A program made the translations under genes and the position numbers. A DNA stretch of 64,000 bases, from contig JBBMOL010000073.1 of the NCBI GenBank assembly GCA_037954665.1, positions 1,798,001-1,862,000 of the forward strand. The letters are read 5' to 3'. Below, piece after piece: positions 35,344 through 46,000 of the stretch (position 1 is the stretch's first letter; every line of letters starts with the position of its first letter). A model generated the notes under the pieces. The model saw only the letters and a list, made by a program, of their open reading frames with translations, searched no databases and had not been told where the DNA came from. Source of the stretch: Laguncularia racemosa (taxonomy: Eukaryota; Streptophyta; Magnoliopsida; Myrtales; Combretaceae).

Positions 35344-36608
35344 AGCCACATTACAATTGTCTTACAACCTTGCATTTTGAATTTCTTTACTAATGTCACT
35401 ACATATTTCTTCTATGGTACAAAGGTCCCTTCTTCTTCTTAATCTATCTTGATCATGATGAAGTAATGCATTAAGCCCAGGTCACTCATCTCGAATGCCT
35501 TCATCATATCTTCCTTGAAGTCTCGAGTCATTTTCTCATTGTTTCCTATATATATGAGATCATCAACATATACGAAAACAATAAGAGTGTTGGTGTCACC
35601 TTCATTCCTTATGTAGAGTTTTGGTTCTCTCAAGTTCCTCCTAAATCCTTGATCCATGAAGTAGTTGTCTATCATGTTGTACCAAGCTCTTAGAGCCTAC
35701 TTGAGTCTATATAAAGCTTTTTTCAATCTCAATATTTTGTCTTCATGACCTTTTACTTCAAACCCTTAAGGTTATTCCATACAAATATCTCCATCTATGT
35801 ATTAATTTAAGAAAGTTGACTTCAAGTCCATTTGATAAATCTTCCATTTATTTTGTGTTGCTAATGCTACAAGTTCTTTAATTATGTCTAATTGACCTAC
35901 TGGTGCAAAAGTTCTTGTTTAGTCAATACCTACTAGCTATAAATATCCTTTTGCCACTAGTCAAGCCTTATGCTTTTGTATGGTGCTATCTACATTGAAT
36001 TTTGTCTTGTAAACCCATTTAGTTGTAATTAATTATTTATCTTTTTGCAAATCCACAAGCTCCCAAGTCATATTCTTTTCCAGCATCTTAATTTCTTCTT
36101 CCCATTTCTTTTGCTTAGTAGTTACCTCGAAGTTCTCTGGTTCCATTATTACAAGGTTACATGTTGCATGTTTCATATATATCACTTAGGAGCCTTATCC
36201 TTCTCAGTGGAGTCTTTGATAAGGATTCTTCTTCATTTTCTAATGTTAAAATTGAAGTTCTGATTGATCTTGGTGATATAGCTTGTTGACTTCCAATCTC
36301 CTCCTCAGCTTATTGTTGGTGTGCCTTCTCTTCTTCTTGATGTTGTGTCAATCTTTGTGTCTTGGGAATCGTTATAATAGTGTCTCTATCAAATTTTTCT
36401 TCTTCCTAATTCCATATAGTGTTTTCATCAAATTCGACATCTCTATTGATAATTAATTTATTAGATTTTAGGCTTTTAATATCTGTAACCTTTTGACTAT
36501 GCTATAGCCAAGGAAGATTCCTTTTTCAATTTTCTCCTCTAACTTATGTCTTTTTTCTGCTAGCACATGGATAGAGCAAATGTAGCTAAAGACTCTAAGA
36601 TGCTTAGC

Positions 36609-36662
36609 TGAGGGCTTTGGTCCCCTCCAAGCTTCTGAGGGCTTTGGTCCCCTCCAAGCTTC
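36609..36662. repeat. Exact 27-bp tandem duplication in copia integrase
   Basis: TGAGGGCTTTGGTCCCCTCC plus AAGCTTC occurs twice back to back. On the coding strand it repeats nine residues (EAWRGPKPS) without shifting the frame. Confidence 0.9.
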
Positions 36663-37449
36663 TTGGTGTCATATTTTAAACTACTCTAGTGAAACATCTA
36701 TTGTGCAAGTAAACTATTGTGTAAATTACTTCAACCTAAAAATTGTTTTTCAAGTGTTTCCTTTCAAGCATAGATTTTAACATCTCCGTAATAGTTCTAT
36801 TTTTCCTTTTTGATACTCCATTCTATTGATGACCATAACTAACTATAGTTTAATGTTCAATGCCCTCATCTTCACAAAACTTGTCAAATTCCTTGTTGTT
36901 GTATTTCTTTCCTCTATCACTTTTAAGAACTTTTATGTTTTTGTTGCTTTGTTTCTCAACAAGATTTTTAAACTTCTTGAAGATCTTTTACACTTTTGAC
37001 TTTTCTCACATAAAATATACCCATGTCATTATATTGTAATTATTAACAAAGAGAATAAAGTACCTATTTTACTCATGTGATGATATTCTCATTAGTGCAC
37101 AAACATCTGTGTAAATGAACTCTAAGGCTTCTTTAGCTCTCCAAGAACTTCCTAAAGGGAATGGTTTCTTGTATTGTTTACCTTGTAAACATCGTTAGAA
37201 ATTTATATTTGTGGAAGATCTATAGCCATCTTTTTCTGAAGGAGAACTTTTAGGCCTTGAAAGTTAAAATGGCCAAACCTCTTATGGTAAAGCCATGATT
37301 GGTCTTCTTGAGTTTGCACGGCAATGCCGCTAAGGTGTTGCAGCTGTGTGGGAAAGCATCTATGTACCCTCACTTTTACTTTAGCAATAATGAGGGATGT
37401 ATCTTTACTATCATAAATAGTGCATGAATCTCCTTCAAAGTGCAAGGTG

Positions 37450-38620
37450 TATCCTTCTTCATCATTTGACCAACATTGAACAAATTCATCATAAGATTAG
37501 GATTATACATGACACCATTAATGACTTACCTCTTTTAGTGTTAAGGGCAATGGATCCCTTTCCTTCAACCGTCAAGACATTGTTGTCACTGAGTTACATT
37601 GGTCTTGAAGGATTCATCGAGCTTTTGAAAAGCTCCTTGTTGTATGTCATGTGGTTGCTAGCAGCACTATTTGTATATCATGTAGCATCTCTAGTCTCTT
37701 CTACCATGTTGCAAGTGTAAAATAGTTTATCACTAATGGAACTTTAAGCAATGCAATTGACTCAATGCTTCTCCTTTAGCTTACAATCTTTCTCTACATG
37801 CTTGAACTTCTTACAATTTTGACATTGAGGCTTCCCACAAAAATAACAATCCTTTTTTAGGATGGTTTATTCTTTTGCAAATATAGCATTGTGAATATTT
37901 TTCTTTTGTTTTTTACTTTGTGTATCTTTAGATGCATTTATGGAATTCTCCTCCTTTTTTCTAAAGCGGGATTTCCTAAGACCTTATCTTTAGTTTAGAT
38001 TGAAAGGCATTTTCAAGAGAATTCTTCTCACCTACTTCATCTTTTTTCATATGCTTCAAGTGATCCAACCAATTCAATGATTGTTAAAATGGTGAGATCT
38101 TTTTTTTTCCTCAATTGTGGTGACTATTAGGACGTATTTTTTAGTAATACTTATGAGTAATTTTTCAACAACCCTTTTTTTTCTATAACTTCCTCCCCAT
38201 AAGCATTTAGTTGATTTACTAGTTTACTTAGTCTTGTATAATATTCATTAATGGTCTTAGAAACCTTCATTTTCATATTTTCAAAATCTCTCTTCTAAGA
38301 GTTTGAAGTTTAACAATATACACCTTGGCACTCCGTAAAATTCTTGCTACAAAGTGCTCCATTCTTCCTTTGTCGATATAGCAAAACAAATTCTTAGAAA
38401 TATATGATCCATTAGGACCATTTAAATATATTATAGAGCCTCTGAATCCTTGGCCTTTGCGTCCTCCAACTTATCTTTTTCATTAGGGGTTAAAGTAGAA
38501 ATACCTTTCGGTTTGATAACCCCATTTTCAATTATTTTGCATAGTTTTGCTGGAATTGAAAATAAGTTCTTGTTTTAATGACCCAGTAATAATAATTTTA
38601 GCTAGAGAAAATAGGGACTA
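37450..38620 (-). pseudogene. copia gag, broken
   Basis: Minus-strand gag remnant. The best landmark is a zinc-knuckle region at about 37830-37790 (CQNCKKFKHVEKDCK; the usual H follows K-F-K). Upstream segments at 38000-38600 have the charged, Lys-rich text of copia gag but many stops. Assignment is mainly by position between 5' LTR and GAG-pre-integrase. Confidence 0.55.
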
Positions 38621-38753
38621 ACACTTGTTTGGAAAACCTTTATGCAGACATGGTATAATGGTTAGAAAAACTAGGATATTGAGGAAAGTTTTATAAATGT
38701 TAAAGGTGTGAGTATATGCCCAATATATGATTGTATGTAGTTCTAATATTACT

Positions 38754-39128
38754 GTTGGTATGTGAAAGGTTATTAGATTAAAATAGAATGGAGAAGATGG
38801 TATTTGTTTAAGAAGGTATTGAAATAGAAAATAGTAGAAGATGATAGAATAGAATAGAGTGTTAAGAATAGAAAAGTCTTTGTATTTTTTTTCTTGGTTA
38901 CAAATGATTGTGGTATACCTATTTATGAGCATCCTCCTCCATAATGGATGATAGAGATTAATCAAACAATTACAATTCATTGTTTAGAATGTTATAACTG
39001 CCATCTAGAATATTTCATGAAAATACCTCAACTAACAATTTTAGAAATTGCATCTAACGTATCTTCTAAATTGTGGATGATGAAATAGACTTGAGCTAAG
39101 AAATGGGTCAAAGTGAATTCATTTTAAT
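38754..39128 (-). repeat. 5' LTR of the copia element
   Basis: 375 bp, similar along its whole length to 33385-33781 (shared blocks AGAATGTTATAACT and GAAATGGGTCAAAGTG-like). On the minus strand it is followed by TAATATTAGAACT, a decayed form of the TGGTATCAGAGCT primer site. Confidence 0.85.
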
Positions 39129-39691
39129 GAAGACTATAATATCAAGTTTAGAAAAATATAATAGCGGTTGTGTATTTCTTCTTAAAGAAGTAAAACAAAG
39201 TAATATTTTATACTTTTATGGATTTTTAAAGTATGTGATATATATTAAAATATTAAAATTCTTTAACAAGTATCTCGGCTATTATTAACGGATTTGTTGC
39301 TTTCTTCCTCGACTTTTTAATATCATTAACCCTCCTATTAATAAAAAATATAAGTTTTACTATTTTGCATTTATTTTTCCCTCGCAACTTGTCCTATCCT
39401 CTTTTTCTGAGAACTTACGTCGTTGGTCTATTGTTTCCTTCTTATTCATTTCATATAAGACCGCACGAAAAGACTTCCAAATAAATATAGAACAAAGTAT
39501 TTTAACCAAAAAAATAAAATAAAATAAACGAAAGAAGATACAAGAAAGGCCAGCCCCATTTAGAACGTAATGGGATGTTGACCTTCGGTCTGATACATAT
39601 CCTACTCGGAAAGGTAACTATTGAACTAAATCGAGCCTTTGTTTTTATGCTCATATGTCGCGAGGTATAATTCTCTATCTATTTATCCATA
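39129..39691. other. Intergenic, nothing recognised
   Basis: AT-rich, except a slightly GC-richer patch at 39540-39650 that matches nothing I recognise. Confidence 0.4.
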
Positions 39692-39947
39692 GGGAAAATG
39701 CAAAGGAAGGCATGTATTTATACAATTTTTTAAAAAAAGAATATAAATTTTTTAACTATATTAAATGACCTGTGTTTATAAGATATTCTTATTTCATAGC
39801 CTCTGGATTATATTTTCTATCCATTTGAATAGATGTTCTAAAATGAGTAACTTATAAATATAAGCCATTAAACATATAGTTAAAAAATTATACCTTTTTT
39901 TTTTTTACAAAACTATGCAAATGCGAGCCCTTTAATTACATTTTTTT
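39692..39947 (+). mobile_element. Small MITE, family B copy 1
   Basis: Starts GGGAAAATGCAAAGGAAGG; its right end is a diverged inverted copy (CCCTTTAATTACATTTTTTT). The interior (ACTATATT...TTTATA) parallels 40526-40798 in the same direction. No target duplication seen. Confidence 0.45.
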
Positions 39948-40525
39948 AATGCTATTTTTGTGTATTTTAACAAATATATTTATTACGTATTATTGTAATT
40001 ATATATTTCCTCTTTTTTCTTTCATGTATTCAATTTTTTTATTCACATTTTCTTTATTAAATTACTGTTTGTGTCCCTAATTTAATATAAAATTTTCTCA
40101 TATTTTAAACTTTTTATATCACGAAATTGAATTTATGCATATACAATGAGGGTGCACGTTTATTATTAAATTTTTAATTGTAATTTAATTTTTTTTAACT
40201 ACCCAATGAAACTTGCATCTTTTGCAAATGACAACCATAATATCCACCTATTATTAGGTTGGTTAAACATTTTTTTAATTATTATTGCCTAGAAAAATAA
40301 TTTTTGAAACCTAGAGATAAAGTTTTCTACTCTATATATATATATATATATTGATATATATGTGTGTGTATATATATGTATATCTGGTTAAAGTATATGC
40401 TTTATGTAATACTATTGATAATAATATTTTTATTTTAAAAATCATCACAATTAGCATTTTAATAATATATATTCATTGGTTATTATAAGTATAGTGTAAA
40501 TACTATTATTTAATTATGGTTTATT

Positions 40526-40798
40526 CAAAAAAAAATACAAAGAAAGGCTCATATTTATACCGTTTTACAAAAAGGGATTTGGATTTTTTTACTATATATT
40601 CAAGAGTTTATATTTATACGTTATACTTATTTTTGAATCTCTGTTTATACCATATCAAATTCTATTAATAGAAAATAAATAAAAGCTTTAAAATAAGAGT
40701 ATTTTATAAACATAATTCTGTAAATATATAGTCGAAAGACTCAAACTTTTTTTTGAAAAAAGATGGACAAATATAAATCCTTCCTTTACATTTTTCCC
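40526..40798 (+). mobile_element. Small MITE, family B copy 2
   Basis: Starts CAAAAAAAAATACAAAGAAAGG and ends CTTCCTTTACATTTTTCCC, an inverted repeat of the same type as 39692-39947, with similar length and interior. A transposable origin is inferred from two like copies 0.8 kb apart. Confidence 0.5.
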
Positions 40799-41833
40799 AT
40801 TTCTCTATATTATTATTTTAAGGAACGAACCTTTTCCCTTAAGGAATGTAATAAAGTTTTTAAACTTTATGTAGTAAATTCACAAGCAACCCAACCCATA
40901 GCAAGCCACTTTCTTCCAAATGACAGGTAGTGTAGCTCTAATATTATTATATTGTAAAAGAAATAATAAATTATCTATACGTTCCAAATCTATATGATCC
41001 ATATAAGATTGAACAGTCAAGTTAAAATAATATATATATTTTTTAGATACTTGTAAAGTAAGCTATTCAGTAAATTAATTTTTAGAATAGATAGTAAAGA
41101 TACTGATTTTAAATGTATTTTCAGTTGAGTTGTTTCACTATTTCACGATTATTTTTAAAATATATATTATTTTAATAAATTTTCCCAAACATTGAACCAT
41201 CACCCAATCCGACCGGAACTGCTAGGTCATAAGTCCCCTTTATCACAAACCGTCACTAGCCCGCGCATAGCCGGTTTGGTGCCGAGTCCTAGGATCCAAC
41301 GATTTCAACGAATCTGAACTACAAACTCTATTATTTCTGGTGAAGGACTACAAACAAAAGGTAATTTGAATTCTATATATTGTTAAGTGCCTTCAATGAA
41401 GCCATTTAAAAAGTCAATTCTTTATCTATGAAACTTTTAAAAATATATACTTGTCATTTATTAAATTAAATATTTTCTTGTACGAAGTAAATTTAAACAT
41501 ATTACCTGTTAAATATGTAATATTTTACCTTTTCCATCTTGATTATTTTGAACAAAAATCATTTGGTTAGTTTCTAGATAAATGAATCATGTCCTTTAAA
41601 TTCAATTGGATTATGATGAAACAAGTTATTCAATAAATTATCCAAAACCTTTTACATTATCCAAAAAAAAAAAAGAAAAAGAAAGAAACAAGTAAGTTAT
41701 TTAATATATAGTTTTATATATGGCGAATTGAACAAAATTATGAAAGATATGATTATCGATATTTTTCTTATTTTCTTTTCTTTCTTTTTTTCGCCCTTCT
41801 TTTAATCTTAATATATATATATATATTCCTAAG
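40799..41833. other. Region upstream of MLO exon pieces
   Basis: Here the earlier MLO exons (N-terminus to third membrane helix) would be expected, but none was recognised. 41190-41335 is clearly GC-richer than its surroundings, with no known coding motif. Confidence 0.4.
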
Positions 41834-41922
41834 ATCCAGATCGAATTAGATATTCAATACAAACTACATTTGTGAGGCGTCACACAGGCTCTTGTACGGA
41901 GACATCAATCCATTCATGGATA
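41834..41922 (+). pseudogene. MLO: MLO exon: intracellular loop before RQFFxS region
   Basis: Acceptor CCTAAG, donor GTAAGT. Read with one base from the previous exon it gives D-P-D-R-I-R-Y-S-I-Q-T-T then FVRRHTGSCTETSIHSWI, matching the DPxRFRxTHxTSFVRRH stretch of MLO proteins. The later half is diverged. Confidence 0.75.
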
Positions 41923-42238
41923 GTAAGTTCATTATTTCCTCTTTAATCTATCGGCACCTTAAGATATTATTTCATAGCACTAACATAGTACTCTGGAAAA
42001 TTATATACTAGAAATGCATTCTAGTATATAATATAAACTCCAAACAAAACTAAAACTAAAAGGATGCAATATAAAAGCCTTCCATTGTGATGGGTTCAAT
42101 AGTCCTCACTCTTGGAATGTGCACTAAGAACCCACCATCGGGATGGCTTTATAAGAAAATAAAGCATTGTTGAGTATAATAGTCTTTTTAATTAATTTGA
42201 CTTCTTTTTTAATTTTTGTAATTATTATTTTATTCTAG

Positions 42239-42327
42239 GCTCACTTGTCTGGAATATATCCATTCGATTTCCAACAGTACATACAACGCTCATTAGAGGA
42301 TGATCTCAAAGTTGTGGTTGGCATCAG
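42239..42327 (+). pseudogene. MLO: MLO exon: FDFxxYIxRSxEDDxKVVVG
   Basis: Acceptor TATTCTAG, donor GTGATA. 89 nt encode AHLSGIYPFDFQQYIQRS then LEDDLKVVVGI and two bases of the next codon. This cytoplasmic loop passage is the most diagnostic of the family. Confidence 0.88.
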
Positions 42328-42802
42328 GTGATAAACTTTTTCTTCTTTCACGAATCGACCCTCGCAATAATTTTATCAAGACTTTTATTGCTAGTGTTAC
42401 CTGTACACGTATTAAGCTTTTAAAATAGAAAATTTTTGTATTTTGTAATATTTATACTACTTTAGAAGAAGAAAAAAGTATATGTATATCTAAAATAGTT
42501 TCTTTATTTAATTCTTAATAAGTTGCTTAGACATCCTATCATCATTTTGCTTTTATTATTAGTCATACACTTTTTGTTGCAAATTTTAATAGCGTTATTG
42601 TCTTGATATCAAGCAAAAAAATTAAACCTGAAAGTTTCTACTTTTGATATTGATGAGAATTTGCGAAAACTTATGCACTTCTTTGTTAAAATGGATCCTC
42701 TAATAATAAATATAGAGTGATGTTATTCACTGAGCTTCCACGCAAGATGTAACTTTTTGAGTTCCTTGGCCCCAATTAATTTGTGATTTGGACATATGAC
42801 AG

Positions 42803-42852
42803 CCCTGGCATGAGGTTATGGGTGGTGGTCTCTATGCTACTGGAGGCACATG
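42803..42852 (+). pseudogene. MLO: MLO exon: membrane helix, LWVVVSMLLEAHG
   Basis: Acceptor ATGACAG, donor GTATGG. 50 nt complete the S codon from the previous exon and read PGMRLWVVVSMLLEAH with one base left for G, in line with SPxLWxxxxxxLxxxxG of MLO proteins. Confidence 0.8.
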
Positions 42853-43318
42853 GTATGGCTTCCATATAACCTGCCTTTTTTGCCTACTAATACTTTCAAG
42901 CTAAAGTCTTTATCTTTAGGTTTAATTACATAGAATATGACTATAATTTCATCGTAATTTTACTTTTCAAACTTATATTTTGAATTTTTATCACTTTATA
43001 TACCTAAGTTTGGTTAGATGGGCATATTGAAACATGTGGAGAGGAGGGAGGGGGAAAAGGACTCCAAGTTAAAGAAATGAGAGAGGAAAGAGTTTTCAGT
43101 TTCACTTATTTATTATTATTTTTTCTCTCTTTCTGTCGCATGCATTTCAGGTTAACATCTCACTAATGTTTTCAAAATGGAGTAAAACACATGTAAAAAA
43201 GTGTGAAACAAAAAAAATAACAAAACATGGGCACCAAAAAAAAAACACAAATAAATTATCTCTAATTAACCTTTATATATATATATCTTTTGTACTAACT
43301 ATGATATAAATAAAATAG

Positions 43319-43359
43319 GGTGGCATGTATACCTCGTTGTATCCTTCATCCCATTAATT
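43319..43359 (+). pseudogene. MLO: MLO exon: membrane helix, WHVYLVVSFIPLI
   Basis: Acceptor AAAATAG, donor GTAAGT. 41 nt finish the G codon and read WHVYLVVSFIPLI, the W-x-x-x-x-W/V-x-x-F-I-P-L motif. The two-base start fits the one-base end of the previous exon. Confidence 0.82.
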
Positions 43360-43409
43360 GTAAGTGTTCTTTACATTAAACTTTTTTCTCTTTTTTTTTT
43401 TTTTTTTTG

Positions 43410-43499
43410 GGGACACCTTTAGTACAACCCCATAACGAACTCTTCTGGTTTAGTCATCCAAAATCCGTCTTGACCCTTCTACACGACACCCTTTTCATG
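43410..43499 (+). pseudogene. MLO: MLO exon remnant: second cytoplasmic loop, ELFWFSHPKSVL
   Basis: Thirty codons from GTPLVQPHNELFWF to LHDTLFM, donor GTATGT. It follows a T-run with no AG acceptor, and the preceding family passage (VGTKLxxIIxxMAxExxxxxxVVK) is absent between 43359 and here. The 5' side of this exon or a whole exon has been lost. Confidence 0.8.
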
Positions 43500-44254
43500 G
43501 TATGTTCAAGACCATTATAAGTGACAAACAGGCTTTAAAAATATAGTAATCTCGTATTTATTCCAGGATATATTTAATTTTTATGATAAATTATTTGGTT
43601 AATATTCCACTTAGTTATAAGTTTTTTCAAATTTTTAGTTGATTTCTTACCATTTTCGCAAGTTTGTGACTTATCTATTTGGTGGCTTTTCTCTGCAAAT
43701 GATACATTACTTGTCGAGTGTATGAATTATATGTTTTTTAGAAGGTATTTAAAACTAAATTGAACACTAAAAAATGTTTAAGTTTTAATCTAAAAAATAA
43801 ATGCAACAGTATATACTATATATACGGTATAAGAGGTTTTGCCGAGTTAAAATAGATATTTATTATCAAATCAAATATGATCCTATAAAATATTTTGAAT
43901 AACTTGTTCTCATATAAATTTTTTATGGATTTTCTCTTACAGAGTCAAGCCATCCGTAAACTTAGTTTTCACTAAATCTAAAAACCAAAAGAAATTAATC
44001 TCGTCACATATATTTTATGGGATTACCTCAAAATTGTTATAGTGTAAGTTATGAGTAAAATTGCACACCATTTATTAATGATCACGAAGGACATGGATTC
44101 AATTCTCTTTATAACATTGACAAATCATCAAATTTTCTTTATTTTATGAGATAATTTTTTAAGAGCATTGCCAAAAGTAAAAGTAATTAAAAAGCCATAT
44201 TTTATGTTTTTATTTTATTCATTTCTTTCTTTCTTTCTTTCTTTTTTGGTGCAG

Positions 44255-44290
44255 AATGCTTTTGAGCTAGCATTTTTTCTTTGGGTCACA
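44255..44290 (+). pseudogene. MLO: MLO exon: NAFELAFFLWVT
   Basis: Acceptor GGTGCAG after a pyrimidine tract, donor GTAGGC. Twelve codons match the NAFxxAFFxW helix that follows LFQ in MLO proteins. Confidence 0.82.
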
Positions 44291-44435
44291 GTAGGCCTCT
44301 ATCTTCTTATCATAGAAAAAAAATAAGAATAAAATAAAATATAGTATTTTTTTTATATAGCATTGCTCTAAATAAGTTATTACATTTTGTTTCATTTCAT
44401 CTTGAGATGACTGGAATGTCATTTTAATATTTTAG

Positions 44436-44453
44436 CTGGATTATGAGATAAGG
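44436..44453 (+). pseudogene. MLO: MLO exon split by a retrotransposon, left part
   Basis: Acceptor ATTTTAG, then six codons L-D-Y-E-I-R, the last five bases TAAGG being the target duplication of the gypsy element that starts at 44454. Confidence 0.8.
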
Positions 44454-45141
44454 TGATGCGTAAAATCCTAGGTATATTAAACCTAGAACTCCGATGATGT
44501 TAGTTGGTTTCAATTGCCCCGAGGATCGTCTAGAATAAGCGATGCGTAATTAGACCCTAATCAAACCCGTTGACTAGAACATAAGTTATCAATAGATATT
44601 TCTAGTAATTCGGTTAAAAATTCTATGGAAAAGTTCTTTTGCAAAAGAACAAAAAGTGGTTTTCATTTTACTCACGAAAAATGTGTTTTTCATATATCAA
44701 AGATGTCTTTAATAGGTCCCTTACACGGGTTATATAGAATCATACAAGAATATGGAAAACCTAAGTCACCTAATCTATTTGTTTACGTACCCTCATGTAA
44801 CCAAGTAGGTAACTAAATAATATAAATTACAAATCAAAACAAATACTAAAAAATATAACAACAAACTCGCAAATTCCCTTTCCTATTTCGGTTCAATATA
44901 AAATATTTCTTATTCTAGAACTTCAAATCCTTGCTTTTCTTCCATGGAAACATGAATTACATTAATAGGTGTTGGTTCTCTTTTCATGTAATTTGATTCC
45001 TTAGCTTGTAGGTCCATAACCAGTCCTTGTAGAGCATCATTTATCCTCTTTGCTCTAGCTCGGGTCATTAGTCCTCCAATTCCTTGCAATGGATCTTAAG
45101 TCCTTGGTTCTATCTTCTTTAGTACTAGATGATCCTTATTA
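44454..45141 (-). repeat. 3' LTR of exon-inserted gypsy element
   Basis: 688 bp. The inner end reads TTATTA, where the other LTR has CATCA, so the terminal TG on the element strand has mutated to TA. By eye about nine of ten bases match the other LTR. Confidence 0.88.
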
Positions 45142-45309
45142 TTCCCTCCTTCTTCAAAAAGATTCATCCTCGAATCACTTGCATTATAAAAAGTAAGATC
45201 AGAAACATTGCAATTGCTCTTACATTAGCATAGTGACTCAACAAATCAATCTTGTGGATGTTGTCATTAATGCACTCCAAGACTTGAAAAGGTCCCTCTC
45301 CTCTAGGAT

Positions 45310-46000
45310 GTAATTTAAGCTTTTATTGCGGTGCAAATCTTTCTTTTCTCAAATGCGCCCAAACCTTTTCTCCTGGATGAAACACGGTTTTAATACATCC
45401 CTTTGGTATTGGCCACTCCTGGATCACATCCAATTTCTTCTCATCTACGGCTATGCCATCTATACTTGTCACAAAGCTAAAAGAAAACACCATACTAGGC
45501 AGTGAAAAGTTAGTGTCAGTATAAGTAAAATAAACATCCATGTACATAAGTACAAGTGGTTATTTCCTCGCCAACATTGCACTCTTAACCTCAATTTTTT
45601 CAGTAATTTTCTCACCTCTCAATGTTTCAAACTCTCTTCCCTCATGGCTCACCAGTGTTTGTCTCTCACTCTTTTCTTTTTTTTTTCTCCCTTCTCTCGC
45701 ACACTCACGTATTTCACTCTAACTTCTTTAGCAATTTTCACTTGATCCTTACAAGCTTCTCATGGTTTTTATGGAGTTAGAACCACCTTCTTTTTGTTTA
45801 AAACTAAAGAATATTGGTTCTTATACCCATCGTACATGACATTCCTGTCAAACTGCCATAGCCGCCCTAACAATATGTGGCTAGCCTGCATAAGTACCAC
45901 ATCACACATAACCTAATCCTTGTAGCTTCCTATGGAAAATGTTATAAGAACCTACTTGGTCACCTTAACTTCCCCGCAATCACTCAACCACTGTAATCGA
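45310..46000 (-). pseudogene. gypsy protease end and RT/integrase fusion
   Basis: On the minus strand the protease continues with ASHILLGRLWQFDRNVMYDG at about 45900-45840. At 45547-45323 comes VDEKKLDVIQEWPIPK, which belongs after the RT active site, joined directly to TVFHPGEKVWAHLRKERF, which belongs near the integrase C-terminus. The RT core, RNase H and integrase catalytic core are absent. Confidence 0.75.

Larger units (their letters stand above)
33795..37450 (-). pseudogene. copia pol, broken, interrupted by a solo LTR
   Basis: On the minus strand: 37445-37203 GAG-pre-integrase (SWLYHKRFGHFNFQGLKVL); integrase to about 36500 with EAWRGPKPSAKHLRVF, in which EAWRGPKPS is duplicated in tandem; RT from about 36450 with the active site VYVDDLIYIGN at 35573-35541; LNEKFRKEDRLKEA and YRSLIGTLLYL at about 34520-34410 after the inserted LTR; and RNase H from about 34215 (FSLGLGIFSWGSKKQ) to the end, with HHNRSKHIDIKYHF- and EEQLANIFTK-type text at 33960-33830. 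Several stops and shifts. Active site YVDD is preserved. Confidence 0.8.
33385..39128 (-). mobile_element. Ty1/copia retrotransposon (Tork/TAR-like), minus strand
   Basis: LTRs at 33385-33781 and 38754-39128, both starting TGTTGGTATGTG; the inner order on the minus strand is degenerate primer site, gag, GAG-pre-integrase, integrase, RT, RNase H, polypurine tract CCAAAGTG...AAAGAAGAG, 3' LTR. A solo LTR lies inside RT. No clear target duplication was found. Frequent stops and frame breaks. The finer lineage is a guess from RT and RNase H wording. Confidence 0.85.

Noticed and set aside
42064..42100. Possible missing MLO exon (DYLTLRHGF region)
   Set aside because: Only about a dozen positions can be matched and only by assuming a stop and a 2-bp deletion.
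44625..44816. Plus-strand open frame repeated at 48408-48599
   Set aside because: The two are the same stretch of the paired gypsy LTRs; duplication reflects the LTRs, not a gene.
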